A DNA stretch of 64,000 bases from Litorimonas sp964511495 (GTDB taxonomy: Bacteria > Pseudomonadota > Alphaproteobacteria > Caulobacterales > Maricaulaceae), in assembly GCA_964511495.1 (NCBI GenBank), contig CAZEFT010000001.1, positions 1-64,000 on the forward strand, given 5' to 3'. The notes below the pieces were generated by a model. That model was given only the letters and a program-made list of their open reading frames with translations. It searched no databases and was not told the origin of the DNA. How positions within the stretch are numbered: position 1 is the first letter of the stretch; every line of letters begins with the position of its first letter. The translations under genes were made by a program, and so were the position numbers. This document shows, one piece after another, positions 38,772 through 47,755 of this stretch.

Positions 38772-39070
38772 CAATTATCCGGCAGATAAGGTCAAATTGA
38801 ATCAAAATAGAGAGAAAAGCCCCGTTTTAATCCGACAACCTTAATCTCATTCCCCAATTTGTTCTACTTGACCGTAAACTATGATTTTTGGGCTGACAAT
38901 ATCATGAGCGGAATAAGCTGTGCGATTATTCAAAGTCCAATCGGACCGAATATAGGGTTAGTCAAAGCGGACCCAATCACCGCAATTAATTTTTCAAATC
39001 GTGCCTAGGATTGCCCCTTCTGACCCCCTATACAGCGCATCACAAGCGGACGTCACAAAAAGGATGAAAC
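38772..39070. other. Divergent intergenic region wzc copy 2 / ugd
   Basis: About 300 bases without a convincing gene. It should contain promoters for both directions. I see no strong -35/-10 pair or palindrome; AAAAGGATG (39058-39066) is the ribosome site of ugd. Confidence 0.4.
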
Positions 39071-40405
39071 ATGCGGGTAGTAATGGTGGGTACGGGCTAT
39101 GTCGGTCTTGTCTCAGGCGTTTGTTTTTCTGACTTTGGCCATGACGTTATTTGCGTCGATAAAGACCCAAAAAAAATTGACACATTAAATATGGGCGGAA
39201 TTCCGATTTTTGAGCCTGGACTTGATGTTTTGGTTGCCAAAAATGTCAAAGCGAAACGCCTCGCCTTCACGACCGATTTATCAGACGCCATGACCGGGGC
39301 GGACGCTGTTTTTATCGGGGTCGGCACCCCTTCTCGGCGTGGAGACGGTTATGCAGATCTCAGCTATGTCTATGCCGCCGCAGAAGAAATCGCGCAAAAT
39401 TTAGCCCAAAGCGATGCAGAATTTACCGTTATTGTGACCAAATCTACCGTTCCCGTTGGTACGGGAGATGAGGTCGAAGCGATTATCGCCAAATATGTGC
39501 CAACAGAAAAATTCGCCGTCGTTTCCAACCCCGAATTTTTGCGCGAAGGCGCGGCGATTAATGACTTTAAACGCCCTGATCGGGTGGTTGTCGGAACAGA
39601 AGATGAAATTGCCAAACGGGTTATGCGGTCACTTTATCGCCCGCTATTCATCAATGAGACGCCTATTTTATTTACGAGCCGACGAACGTCTGAGCTGATC
39701 AAATATGCAGGCAATGCTTTTTTGGCGACGAAAATCACCTTCATCAATGAAATGGCTGATTTATGTGAAGCTGTCGGAGCCAATGTTCAGGAAGTGGCAC
39801 GGGGTATTGGTCTGGATAAACGTATCGGAACCAAATTTTTACATGCCGGACCCGGCTATGGCGGTTCTTGTTTCCCCAAAGACACACTCGCTCTTACGCG
39901 TACCGCAGAGGAAGCGGGCACACCCGTTACCATCGTCCAAGCCGTGATTGATGCCAATGATCAACGTAAGGCCAATATGGCGGATAAAGTGATCAATGCC
40001 GTGAATGAACATAATCAAGGCGGGGGCGTCATGGGCAAAACAATTGCCGTATTGGGCTTGGCCTTCAAACCCAATACGGATGACATGCGGGATGCGCCTT
40101 CACTGACAATTATCCCTCGCTTGACGGAAGCTGGTGCCACCATCAGAGCTTATGATCCGGAATCAATGGAGGAAGCCAAATCTCTCTTGACCGATATTAA
40201 ATATTATGAAGACGCTTATAGTTGTATGGACGGCGCGGATGCCGTCGTCATTATCACAGAATGGGACGAGTTCAGAGCGCTTGACATCAAACGCATCAAA
40301 TCACTTTTGACGGAACCTGTCTTGGTGGATTTACGCAATATTTATAGACCCGAGACTATGAAGGGCCACGGCTTTACCTATGCCAATATAGGACGGCCTG
40401 TTTAG
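39071..40405 (+). CDS. ugd: UDP-glucose 6-dehydrogenase
   Basis: A 444-residue UDP-glucose/GDP-mannose dehydrogenase, making UDP-glucuronate in the cytoplasm. N-terminal NAD motif GTGYVGLVSG (residues 7-16), KSTVPVGT, FLREGAAINDF, and the catalytic Cys in GPGYGGSCFPKD (near residue 264). This motif form is typical of Ugd rather than HexNAc dehydrogenases. AAGGA just upstream of ATG is a good ribosome site. With galU 33 bp downstream it forms a UDP-GlcA supply unit feeding the 4-epimerase at 1193. Confidence 0.93.
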   Translation: MRVVMVGTGYVGLVSGVCFSDFGHDVICVDKDPKKIDTLNMGGIPIFEPGLDVLVAKNVKAKRLAFTTDLSDAMTGADAVFIGVGTPSRRGDGYADLSYVYAAAEEIAQNLAQSDAEFTVIVTKSTVPVGTGDEVEAIIAKYVPTEKFAVVSNPEFLREGAAINDFKRPDRVVVGTEDEIAKRVMRSLYRPLFINETPILFTSRRTSELIKYAGNAFLATKITFINEMADLCEAVGANVQEVARGIGLDKRIGTKFLHAGPGYGGSCFPKDTLALTRTAEEAGTPVTIVQAVIDANDQRKANMADKVINAVNEHNQGGGVMGKTIAVLGLAFKPNTDDMRDAPSLTIIPRLTEAGATIRAYDPESMEEAKSLLTDIKYYEDAYSCMDGADAVVIITEWDEFRALDIKRIKSLLTEPVLVDLRNIYRPETMKGHGFTYANIGRPV

Positions 40406-40438
40406 GGTCACTAAAAGACCCGAGAGAAAGAAGGTCTT

Positions 40439-41329
40439 ATGAAACCGGTTCGCATTGCTGTTTTACCCGTTGCCGGATTTGGAACACGAGTTCTCCCGGC
40501 GACAAAGACAATTCCAAAAGAAATGTTGCCCGTCGTTGATCGGCCGGCATTACAATATGTTGTTGATGAAGCCTTAGAGGCCGGAATCGAACATTTTGTC
40601 TTTATTACCGGTCGTCAGAAAAGCGCCATTGAAGACTATTTTGATAGTGCTTATGAGTTGGAAGATGCGCTACATCGCAAGGGTAAAATGGATATTTATG
40701 ACCATTTAAAGTCCAAACAGCCGCGAGAAGGCTCTATGAGCTTTATCCGTCAACAGGCTGCCAAAGGTCTTGGCCATGCTGTCTGGTGTGCCAGAGATGT
40801 GGTCGGTGATGAGCCCTTTGCCGTTTTATTGCCGGATGTTTTGATACAGTCTGACCGCAGTTGTTTGGCCCAAATGATGGACGCATATAACCAAGTTGGC
40901 GGGAATATTATCGCGGTAGATGCCGTTCCCGAAGACCGTGTTTCAAGCTATGGTGTCATCAAGCCCAAAGCCGGTGAAGATCATAAATCCAGCACGCTGA
41001 TTAAAATGGACGGCATGGTTGAGAAGCCCACTCAAGAAGAGGCGCCTTCCAACCTGAAAATTACCGGACGCTATATTTTACAGCCCGAGCTAATGCGGTT
41101 ATTGCGTGACCAAGAAGCCGGCGCCGGCGGGGAAATCCAATTAACCGATGCTATGGCGCGCCTTATGGATGATCAGCTTTTTCATGCCTTTGTCTATGAG
41201 GGCGAAGACTATGATTGCGGGAGTAAAATTGGTTATCTTGAAGCCGTTTTAGCCTTTGCACAGACCCATAGGGAAATCGGTGCAGAAGCGAGGGCTCTTA
41301 TTAAACGTATGGGTCACGATCTACCTTAA
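40439..41329 (+). CDS. galU: UTP-glucose-1-phosphate uridylyltransferase
   Basis: A 296-residue GalU making UDP-glucose from UTP and glucose-1-phosphate. The signature VAGFGTRVLPATKTIPKEMLPV (in two parts, residues 10-31) holds the nucleotide-binding Gly-rich loop and the Lys of PKEML; VVDRPALQYVVDEA follows. EKP, GRYIL and GGEIQLTDA are also visible. Length is normal. GAAGG six bases before ATG. It follows ugd directly, so the two enzymes run glucose-1-P to UDP-glucuronate. Confidence 0.95.
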   Translation: MKPVRIAVLPVAGFGTRVLPATKTIPKEMLPVVDRPALQYVVDEALEAGIEHFVFITGRQKSAIEDYFDSAYELEDALHRKGKMDIYDHLKSKQPREGSMSFIRQQAAKGLGHAVWCARDVVGDEPFAVLLPDVLIQSDRSCLAQMMDAYNQVGGNIIAVDAVPEDRVSSYGVIKPKAGEDHKSSTLIKMDGMVEKPTQEEAPSNLKITGRYILQPELMRLLRDQEAGAGGEIQLTDAMARLMDDQLFHAFVYEGEDYDCGSKIGYLEAVLAFAQTHREIGAEARALIKRMGHDLP

Positions 41330-41539
41330 TATGGCCCCTAATATAGCTAATGATGCTTATAATCCTTTCAAATAAAAGGCAAAATTAGACCGCAAATCAG
41401 TCTTATTCCGATGATGTGTTCATTTGAAACGCGAGTTGATAGGTACAATTTCATCTGACCCCACCTCTCGACTTGCAAAATCTGTCGGACGTGGCATAGC
41501 GCTTCATCGGGCGAATAAGCATTTTTTATTTAAGGATTT

Positions 41540-41557
41540 ACGTGTCCATTGGCACGT
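41540..41557 (+). other. Small hairpin in the glmS leader
   Basis: ACGTGTC (41540-41546) pairs with GGCACGT (41551-41557), with one G-U pair, around loop CATT, ending 16 bases before the glmS start. It may affect translation; the rest of the 244-bp galU-glmS gap shows nothing recognisable. It does not resemble the glmS ribozyme core. Confidence 0.3.
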
Positions 41558-41573
41558 TTCATGTGAGTATTTT

Positions 41574-43391
41574 ATGTGTGGAATATTAGGCATTGTCGGA
41601 CAAACACGAGTCACGGATAGGCTGATTGAAGGTCTGAAGCGGCTTGAATATCGTGGCTATGACAGCTCCGGAATCGCTTTACTTGATTCCGGCACACTTA
41701 AACGCGTGCGGGCCGAAGGAAAAATTGCCAAACTCGAAGACGCATTAGAGACAGATAAAGTCGAAGGTCAGAGCGGCATTGCCCATACACGTTGGGCGAC
41801 GCACGGTATTCCCAGTGAAGTAAATGCCCACCCCCATATCGCCGGTCGGGTGAGTATTGTCCATAACGGTATTATTGAGAATTACGCTCATATTCGAGAT
41901 AATCTTGAACATGCGTGTGAGATAGAGTCCGAGACAGACACCGAAATCGTCGCCCACCTTATGAACGGCTTTTTGGAACAGGGGCTCGCTCCGAAAGAGG
42001 CTTTTGGTCGAACTTTAAAAGACCTTGAAGGGGCTTATGCCCTCGGATTGATCATCGACGGTCACGAAGACCATTTATATTGCGCGCGCGCCGGTTCTCC
42101 TCTGGCCATCGGGCTTGGTGAAGGCGAGATGTTTATAGGCTCTGACGCCATTGCTCTTGAACAATTAAGCAAAAAGCTCGTCTATCTTGAAGAAGGGGAT
42201 TGGGCAGTTCTGACCTCTGACAGCTATACGATTTATGATGAAAATGACAAAAAGGTCGAGCGCCCCATTACCTATTTGCAGGATAATATTATCCAAGCCA
42301 CAAAAGGTAATTATCGTCATTTCATGCTCAAAGAAATCTTTGAGCAACCAATTACCATTGGCCGTACCCTCGCAACTTTCATGAACGAGTTCGGTGTCCC
42401 TCAAAAAGGCTTCGAGCAGATCGACTTCTCACAATATAAACGTCTCTATATTGTCGCTTGTGGAACGGCCTTCTATGCCGGAGCTGTGGCAAAATACTGG
42501 TTTGAGCAAGTCGCCGGTATTCCGGTCGAAATCGATATTGCGTCTGAATTCCGCTATCGTCAGCCTGTTTTGGATGAAAACGGCCTTTTTATCGCTATTT
42601 CTCAATCCGGGGAAACTGCGGATACATTGGCCGCATTACGTTATGCCAAATCCAAAAAAGTTGGAACATTGGCTCTAGTCAATGTGACGACTTCCACCAT
42701 GGCCCGCGAAGCCGATATATTTCTGCCGATTAATGCCGGACCTGAAATCGGCGTGGCCTCCACTAAAGCCTTCACGTCACAACTCGCAGCCCTCGCCTGT
42801 TTTACATTGGCCATGAGTGCGCACACAGAGTTCAAAGACAAAGAAACGCTGGTTCGCTTCACAAAGGCTTTGACCGAACTGCCTGACACTGTGGGAGAAA
42901 CGCTGACACTCGACACTCAGATTGAAAAGCTTTGTTTGGAATTATCCAGCGCCAAGTCGGTCTTTTATTTAGGACGGGACATGAATTATCCCATCGCACT
43001 AGAAGCCGCTCTGAAGCTTAAAGAGATTTCCTACATTCATGCCGAAGGTTATGCGGCGGGTGAACTCAAACATGGTCCGATTGCCCTTATTGAGCCGGGC
43101 ACGCCCGTTATTGTCTTAGCGGCGCAGGATCCATTATTGGAAAAAACCATTTCAAATGTCAGAGAAGTCTCTGCCCGTGGTGCCAAGGTTTATCTTATCA
43201 CCGATAAGGCAGGTGCGGAGATTGCAAAAGACATTGCCGATCATGTCATTATTCTACCCGAATGTGAGTCCTTTGTATCGCCTTTGGTCGTGACAATCGC
43301 CATTCAACTAATGGCATATCATACAGCGGTTCATTTGGGGACAGACGTCGATCAACCACGAAATTTGGCGAAATCTGTGACAGTCGAATAG
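41574..43391 (+). CDS. glmS: Glutamine-fructose-6-phosphate aminotransferase (isomerising)
   Basis: A 605-residue enzyme making glucosamine-6-P, the entry to UDP-GlcNAc. The start is fixed at ATG 41574 because the catalytic Cys must follow Met (CGILGIVG); the in-frame codons back to 41424 cannot be part of the mature protein. Glutaminase elements: RLEYRGYDSSGIA and HTRWATHG. Two SIS domains follow (VACGTAFYAGAVAKYWFE; SQSGETADTLAALR; EIGVASTKAFTSQ). The C-terminus NLAKSVTVE is the hallmark ending of GlmS. It supplies amino sugars for both peptidoglycan and the HexNAc derivatives of the locus. Confidence 0.97.
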   Translation: MCGILGIVGQTRVTDRLIEGLKRLEYRGYDSSGIALLDSGTLKRVRAEGKIAKLEDALETDKVEGQSGIAHTRWATHGIPSEVNAHPHIAGRVSIVHNGIIENYAHIRDNLEHACEIESETDTEIVAHLMNGFLEQGLAPKEAFGRTLKDLEGAYALGLIIDGHEDHLYCARAGSPLAIGLGEGEMFIGSDAIALEQLSKKLVYLEEGDWAVLTSDSYTIYDENDKKVERPITYLQDNIIQATKGNYRHFMLKEIFEQPITIGRTLATFMNEFGVPQKGFEQIDFSQYKRLYIVACGTAFYAGAVAKYWFEQVAGIPVEIDIASEFRYRQPVLDENGLFIAISQSGETADTLAALRYAKSKKVGTLALVNVTTSTMAREADIFLPINAGPEIGVASTKAFTSQLAALACFTLAMSAHTEFKDKETLVRFTKALTELPDTVGETLTLDTQIEKLCLELSSAKSVFYLGRDMNYPIALEAALKLKEISYIHAEGYAAGELKHGPIALIEPGTPVIVLAAQDPLLEKTISNVREVSARGAKVYLITDKAGAEIAKDIADHVIILPECESFVSPLVVTIAIQLMAYHTAVHLGTDVDQPRNLAKSVTVE

Positions 43392-43501
43392 GGGTTAGGC
43401 CTAATAGTTTCTTAATATACCTTGATTCTACGGCCCAAATATGGTTTTTCTCTGGTGGGCGCAATTTCTGGAAACATAATTGCACAATAAAAAATAAAAT
43501 A

Positions 43502-43518
43502 ACTATGCAAAGCATAGT
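43502..43518. promoter_or_regulatory. Perfect palindrome upstream of the sugar transferase
   Basis: ACTATGC (43502-43508), AAA, GCATAGT (43512-43518) form a perfect 7-bp inverted repeat 24 bases before the TTG start at 43542. It could be an operator or a hairpin near the ribosome site. Confidence 0.45.
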
Positions 43519-43541
43519 ATAACTTGGCTTGGGGCTGAAAC

Positions 43542-44150
43542 TTGGTTTCTAATACTGTATTCAATCAGCATGTGAGAACACATTATGCTCCGATTAAGAG
43601 AGCCATGGACATTTTGGTGTCCTTTACAATGCTTGTCCTCTTATCCCCCCTTTTCTTATTAACCGCGATAGCCGTTAAGTTGACCTCGAAAGGACCTGCT
43701 CTCTACTGGTCTGATCGCAGAGGGTTGAATGGCGATGTCTTTTCAATGCCGAAATTCCGGACAATGACAATTTGCTCAAAGGAAATATCCCGCGAAGTCG
43801 CTACAGACAATGATATTCGTTTCACGCCAATTGGTCGCTTTGTCAGAAAAGCTAGTCTTGATGAATTGCCGCAATTATGGGCCGTTTTGACAGGTAAGAT
43901 GAGCCTTGTTGGCCCTCGCCCCCTCATCATTAATGATCAGGCTGAAGGTGCCCGCTTTCAAAAAAGCGGCATTTATGATGTAAAACCTGGCATTACGGGA
44001 TTAGCGCAAATTAATGGCCGCAGCTTTATCACTGCCGAAAACAAAGCGCGCTATGACGCTTTTTATGCCAACCGTATTTGCCTGTGGTTGGACATCAAAA
44101 TCTTGCTGAAAACGGCGCTGATTCTTTTTAAACCAAGCTTGGTAAAATAG
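43542..44150 (+). CDS. Sugar-phosphate transferase, PglC/WcaJ catalytic type
   Basis: A 202-residue phosphoglycosyl transferase, which starts repeat-unit synthesis by moving a sugar-phosphate onto undecaprenyl phosphate. One membrane hairpin (ILVSFTMLVLLSPLFLLTAI, residues about 24-43), then the conserved catalytic core: PKFRTM, the Asp-Glu dyad in SLDELPQLWAVL, SLVGPRPL and PGITGLAQINGR. It lacks the N-terminal membrane bundle of full-length WcaJ, so it is the short PglC-like class. The TTG start at 43542 is uncertain; a GTG at 43572 is an alternative. No other initiating transferase is visible in the window. Confidence 0.88.
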   Translation: MVSNTVFNQHVRTHYAPIKRAMDILVSFTMLVLLSPLFLLTAIAVKLTSKGPALYWSDRRGLNGDVFSMPKFRTMTICSKEISREVATDNDIRFTPIGRFVRKASLDELPQLWAVLTGKMSLVGPRPLIINDQAEGARFQKSGIYDVKPGITGLAQINGRSFITAENKARYDAFYANRICLWLDIKILLKTALILFKPSLVK

Positions 44151-44436
44151 CCGCCCCATATAGTTTGGACAATTATAACTCACAGGGCCTTATTTTCTAC
44201 GAATCAGACCCACCTTCACCTATTTAATCACTTTTCAAATATCAAATGGGCTCAAACCAAGTCTTCACCACATTTTCAGCGTATTTTCACGCTAGATTAA
44301 GTTTTATATAATATCGTTAAAGGCTTACAGATAACTGAATTTGTAACATTTTTTGTCCAAATTGGGGATAAAATCCTCTTGTAAGCTTAGACATCTTATG
44401 TCATATATAGGTTGAACTCTTAACTGGAAGAAATTC

Positions 44437-44892
44437 ATGCGTAACTTTAAAAAATTATCCCTCACTGCGCTTGGTGTTATTGCATTGTCAGCGACATCCG
44501 CTTTTGCACAAGATAGCGTAGGTTTTGTTTCATCTATTGATGGCGATGTCCTTATCGAACGTAACGGTGAGCTTCTGAAAGCTCAGCCAAACAGTGCAAT
44601 CATGCCGGGTGACCGTATTACGGCCACTAAAGGAGCAAACGCTGTTGTTAACTTTGGCAACTGTACAAGTTCTATCGCTAGCCAAGCGACTGCGCTCGTC
44701 ACTATGGTTGACGGCCCTTGCGGAGCTGGTCTTAACTTCACAGCCGGTGCGGGTGCATCTGGTGTTGGTGGCGGTGCTGTAGGTGGCGGTGCAGGTGGTC
44801 TTCTTGGCTCACCAGCCCTTCTTCTTGCTGGTGCAGGCGCTGTTGCTCTTGCTGCAGTTGCTTTGTCAGACGACGATCCAGCAAGCCCATAA
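44437..44892 (+). CDS. Small exported FecR-like protein with Gly-rich segment and acidic tail
   Basis: A 151-residue protein I cannot name. A Sec signal peptide (KKLSLTALGVIALSATSAFA, cut near residue 24) is followed by a small beta domain (GDVLIERNGELL ... MPGDRITATKGANAVVNFG, residues about 34-78) resembling FecR-type domains. Then a Cys pair (NCTSS ... GPCGAG), a long Gly/Ala/Val segment, a hydrophobic stretch (LLAGAGAVALAAVALS, near 128-143) and a tail DDDPASP. The hydrophobic-plus-short-tail ending recalls sorting or membrane-retention signals and the GfcA/YjbE small capsule proteins, though homology is unproven. GGAAG before the ATG is a good ribosome site, and a strong terminator follows, so it is transcribed as a short unit. 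Confidence 0.72.
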   Translation: MRNFKKLSLTALGVIALSATSAFAQDSVGFVSSIDGDVLIERNGELLKAQPNSAIMPGDRITATKGANAVVNFGNCTSSIASQATALVTMVDGPCGAGLNFTAGAGASGVGGGAVGGGAGGLLGSPALLLAGAGAVALAAVALSDDDPASP

Positions 44893-44910
44893 GGCTCAAC
44901 ATATATTTGA

Positions 44911-44940
44911 AAAAAGCTTCGCTTCGGCGGAGCTTTTTTT
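44911..44940 (+). terminator. Intrinsic terminator after the small exported protein
   Basis: AAAAAGCTTCGC (44911-44922), loop TTCG, GCGGAGCTTTTT and a run of T to 44940 give a 12-bp stem with one G-U pair and a stable UUCG tetraloop. Confidence 0.92.
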
Positions 44941-45034
44941 ATGACTCAAAACAATCAAAGCATAAAGACTGGCATTAAAATTAAAAGCTTTCTTGGCATG
45001 AACCCCATAGGCTTAGACGGTTTCAACTAGTGAT

Positions 45035-45694
45035 CTACTCACGCCTTAAGATACGTTCAGTCATAAGGTCCCCAAATCCGCCTGATTTAAACTCAGCTTT
45101 TAGCTGAATCGGATCATAGACCGTTTCCGCCCATTCCAAAAAAGGGAGAGGTATTTTGGCATTATAGGCGATATATTTGGCAAAGAAGTAATCAAGAAGC
45201 CCGGTCTTTCCTTGCTTTATATGACCGTAACGCCACGTTAATTGCTCGACAGCCTCTTCTATCGAATCCCCCATGATAAAATGGCGATATAAAACCCCCA
45301 TTATACCTGTACGGTCTGCCCCTGACTTACAGTGCATCAGCGCAGGATATTCGATTCGTTGCATCAAATCGCGCGCCCCTTTTAACCGCGCCACAGTATG
45401 AACATCACGACTGTACATACGAAAATTAACCAAGGCGATGCCATGCTTTTGACAGGCCTCCTCTTCCAGAGCATAAAACCCTAAAGGGCTTTCACCGCGA
45501 AGATTAATAATCGTCTTAAAGCCCTGATCGGCCAAATAGGCGATACGCTTCTGATTCGGTTGAACGGAACGATACATGCCGCCACCCAAATCATGAAAAT
45601 TATGAAACCATAAGCGTAAAAAACCATGGTCATGCCAGAGCGCTTCCCGGAGCGCCTGCTTTCTATCAGCAATATTGTTGAGATTAAGAGACAT
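45035..45694 (-). CDS. Cys-based tyrosine/dual-specificity phosphatase-like protein
   Basis: A 219-residue phosphatase. The P-loop HCKSGADRTG (near residues 117-126) is the CX5R active site of the DSP/PTP superfamily, and YLADQGFKTIINLRG is the usual earlier segment. No signal peptide. Acidic loop residue not assigned. It is encoded alone between the exported protein and the lipid A operon, convergent to one and divergent from the other. It could counter the BY-kinases, but similar phosphatases act on lipids (inositide-like), so the substrate is open. Confidence 0.82.
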   Translation of the reverse strand: MSLNLNNIADRKQALREALWHDHGFLRLWFHNFHDLGGGMYRSVQPNQKRIAYLADQGFKTIINLRGESPLGFYALEEEACQKHGIALVNFRMYSRDVHTVARLKGARDLMQRIEYPALMHCKSGADRTGIMGVLYRHFIMGDSIEEAVEQLTWRYGHIKQGKTGLLDYFFAKYIAYNAKIPLPFLEWAETVYDPIQLKAEFKSGGFGDLMTERILRRE

Positions 45695-45743
45695 ATGACC
45701 TAAGCGAAAATAGACTTAACTGCACTTAACAGGAGGAGGGTCC

Positions 45744-46496
45744 GTGTTCAAACGCTTGATGCGCTCCTCTTTCATGACGGCTGTGATAGGCTGGATCATC
45801 GCTGCCTATATGGTCTTGATTAAATACACGACACGGTGGGAGGTGCAGAATTTTGACCGAGCTGAGCACGTCATTAAAGGTGATAAAGGCTTAATTGCGC
45901 TCACTTGGCACTCCCGTTTTATGATGCTTAATTCAGCATGGAAAAAACAATATGCCATGCCGCATGTTCTGATTTCACGCTCCCGTGACGGGGCAGTCGT
46001 TGCAAAAACAACGCAATATCTAGGCCTGAAAACCATTCGAGGTTCAGCCAAAAAAATCGGAAGTGACCGCGTAAAAGGCGGCGCTCAAGCAGGGTCTAAC
46101 ATCATAAAAGTTCTGAAAAATCAAGCCTGTATCGTTATCACGCCCGATGGGCCGCGCGGTCCGCGACAACGGCTCAATCAAGGCTCAATCCGTTTGGCAA
46201 AAATAACAGGCGCCCCCCTCTTGCCCTGCTTATTCTCTGTTTCTCGGCGCAAACAATTTAAAAGCTGGGACCGCTTCGTCTTTCCTCTCCCTTTCGGACG
46301 CGGCAAAATTTATTGGGGAACGCCACGAATCATTCCAGCTGAGAGTTCAGAGACCGACCTTGAAACCCTTCGTCTTTCGATTGAAGACGAAATGAACCGC
46401 TTACTGGCTGAGGCAGATAAAGCATTGGGACATGAAGCCGTCCTTCCGGCTCCGCCAAAGTCTGACAGAAAATCCGAAAGACAGCCTCAAAAATGA
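45744..46496 (+). CDS. DUF374 lysophospholipid/lipid A acyltransferase-like protein
   Basis: A 250-residue inner-membrane-associated protein of the DUF374 family, commonly found beside waaA. N-terminal hydrophobic segment (about residues 10-28), then ALTWHSRFMM, VLISRSRDGAVVAK, and TPDGPRGPRQ, the family's signature. The start is GTG 45744, well supported by AGGAGGAGGG (45731-45740) spaced three bases away from it. The C-terminal 35 residues are polar and basic. Overlaps waaA by ATGA. It may modify lipid A or phospholipid; exact reaction unknown. Confidence 0.85.
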   Translation: MFKRLMRSSFMTAVIGWIIAAYMVLIKYTTRWEVQNFDRAEHVIKGDKGLIALTWHSRFMMLNSAWKKQYAMPHVLISRSRDGAVVAKTTQYLGLKTIRGSAKKIGSDRVKGGAQAGSNIIKVLKNQACIVITPDGPRGPRQRLNQGSIRLAKITGAPLLPCLFSVSRRKQFKSWDRFVFPLPFGRGKIYWGTPRIIPAESSETDLETLRLSIEDEMNRLLAEADKALGHEAVLPAPPKSDRKSERQPQK

Positions 46497-47755
46497 AACG
46501 GCGTTACGCAGCTTTGATGACGGGTTTATCCCTGCTGGCGCCAATCTGGCTGAAACATCGCGTAAAGGCGGGAAAGGAAGATCTGCTCCGCTTGTCAGAA
46601 CGCTATGGACAGGCTGAGAAACCTCGTCCTAAGGGCACCCTAATCTGGATGCACGGAGCGTCGGTTGGTGAGACAAAAACGCTCCTCCCGGTTGTTGAAC
46701 GCCTGCTCGCTACAGACAAAAATCGACATATTTTAGTCACGAGCGGAACACTGACATCAGCCAAATTAATGGAAGATAGCCTACCCGACCGCGCTCTCCA
46801 TCAATATTTACCGCTTGATGCGCCGCATTATGTGCGGCGTTTTCTTGATCATTGGCAACCCAATCTGGCCGTATGGATGGAGTCAGAAATCTGGCCTAAT
46901 TTAATTTTTGAAACGCATGCCAGATCTATTCCCATGGCACTGATCAATGCCCGGATGAATCCCAAATCCTTGCGAGGGTGGAATAAGCGCCGCAGATTTG
47001 CCAAACGCATTTTTGACTGTTTCGATATTATCCTCCCCTCAGACACGCAAACGGCAGAATGGTTGGCGCAGCTTTTGGACGCAGACATGCCCGTGCTCGG
47101 TAATTTGAAATATGATGCCCCGACCTTGCCTTTCGACATAGAGGAGGTCGACGCTCTGAAAGAGGCGATGGGCAATCGTCCTCTTTGGACGGCCGCAAGC
47201 CTTCACGCTGAAGAAATGCAGACAGTTATCACGGCCCAAAAATCCTTAAAACATAGTGCCGGGCTTATTCTTGTGCCCCGCCATCCAAGCGAAGCCACCT
47301 CGCGAATGATTATCGCGGATCATCCGGATTTACGTTTTGCCATTCGTTCCAAAGGTCAAAAACCAACTCCACAAACGGATATCTATCTCTTTGATACTTT
47401 TGGGGAAATGGGCCTCGCCTATCGCCTCGGCACGCTTGCTTTAGTCGGCGGATCACTAGATTCTTCGCTCTTGGGACATAACCCTTTAGAACCGATACGT
47501 TTGGATATCCCCACTGTCACTGGGCCATATTTCTCAAGTTTTGCCGAAGTCTATCAGCCCTTTATCGAAAATAATGCCGTTGTCACTATTGCAGAGCCGC
47601 AAAAGCTGACCCAAGTAATAGGTGATATGCTCAACAAGCCCTATATGTTGGAAAATTTGCGTCGCAATGCGCAAGACAGCCTCACTTTAAAAAGTGGGAT
47701 ACTTGATAAAACCGTGGCATCACTCGAAACGCTTTTGACGGATAAAACCTCGTGA
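46493..47755 (+). CDS. waaA: 3-deoxy-D-manno-octulosonic acid transferase
   Basis: A 420-residue GT-B enzyme that attaches Kdo to lipid IVA. Short hydrophobic N-terminus (residues 6-17), WMHGASVGETKTLLPVVERL with the active-site Glu, HYLPLD-like HQYLPLDAPHYVRRF, WMESEIWPNLI, ASLHAEE, LVPRHPSE, and the donor-site GHNPLEP. Number of Kdo residues added cannot be told. Coupled by overlaps to the DUF374 gene (ATGA) and lpxK (GTGA). Confidence 0.93.
   Translation: MKRRYAALMTGLSLLAPIWLKHRVKAGKEDLLRLSERYGQAEKPRPKGTLIWMHGASVGETKTLLPVVERLLATDKNRHILVTSGTLTSAKLMEDSLPDRALHQYLPLDAPHYVRRFLDHWQPNLAVWMESEIWPNLIFETHARSIPMALINARMNPKSLRGWNKRRRFAKRIFDCFDIILPSDTQTAEWLAQLLDADMPVLGNLKYDAPTLPFDIEEVDALKEAMGNRPLWTAASLHAEEMQTVITAQKSLKHSAGLILVPRHPSEATSRMIIADHPDLRFAIRSKGQKPTPQTDIYLFDTFGEMGLAYRLGTLALVGGSLDSSLLGHNPLEPIRLDIPTVTGPYFSSFAEVYQPFIENNAVVTIAEPQKLTQVIGDMLNKPYMLENLRRNAQDSLTLKSGILDKTVASLETLLTDKTS

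Noticed and set aside
41424..41573. N-terminal extension of GlmS
   Set aside because: The catalytic Cys must be the residue after Met; only ATG 41574 gives this.
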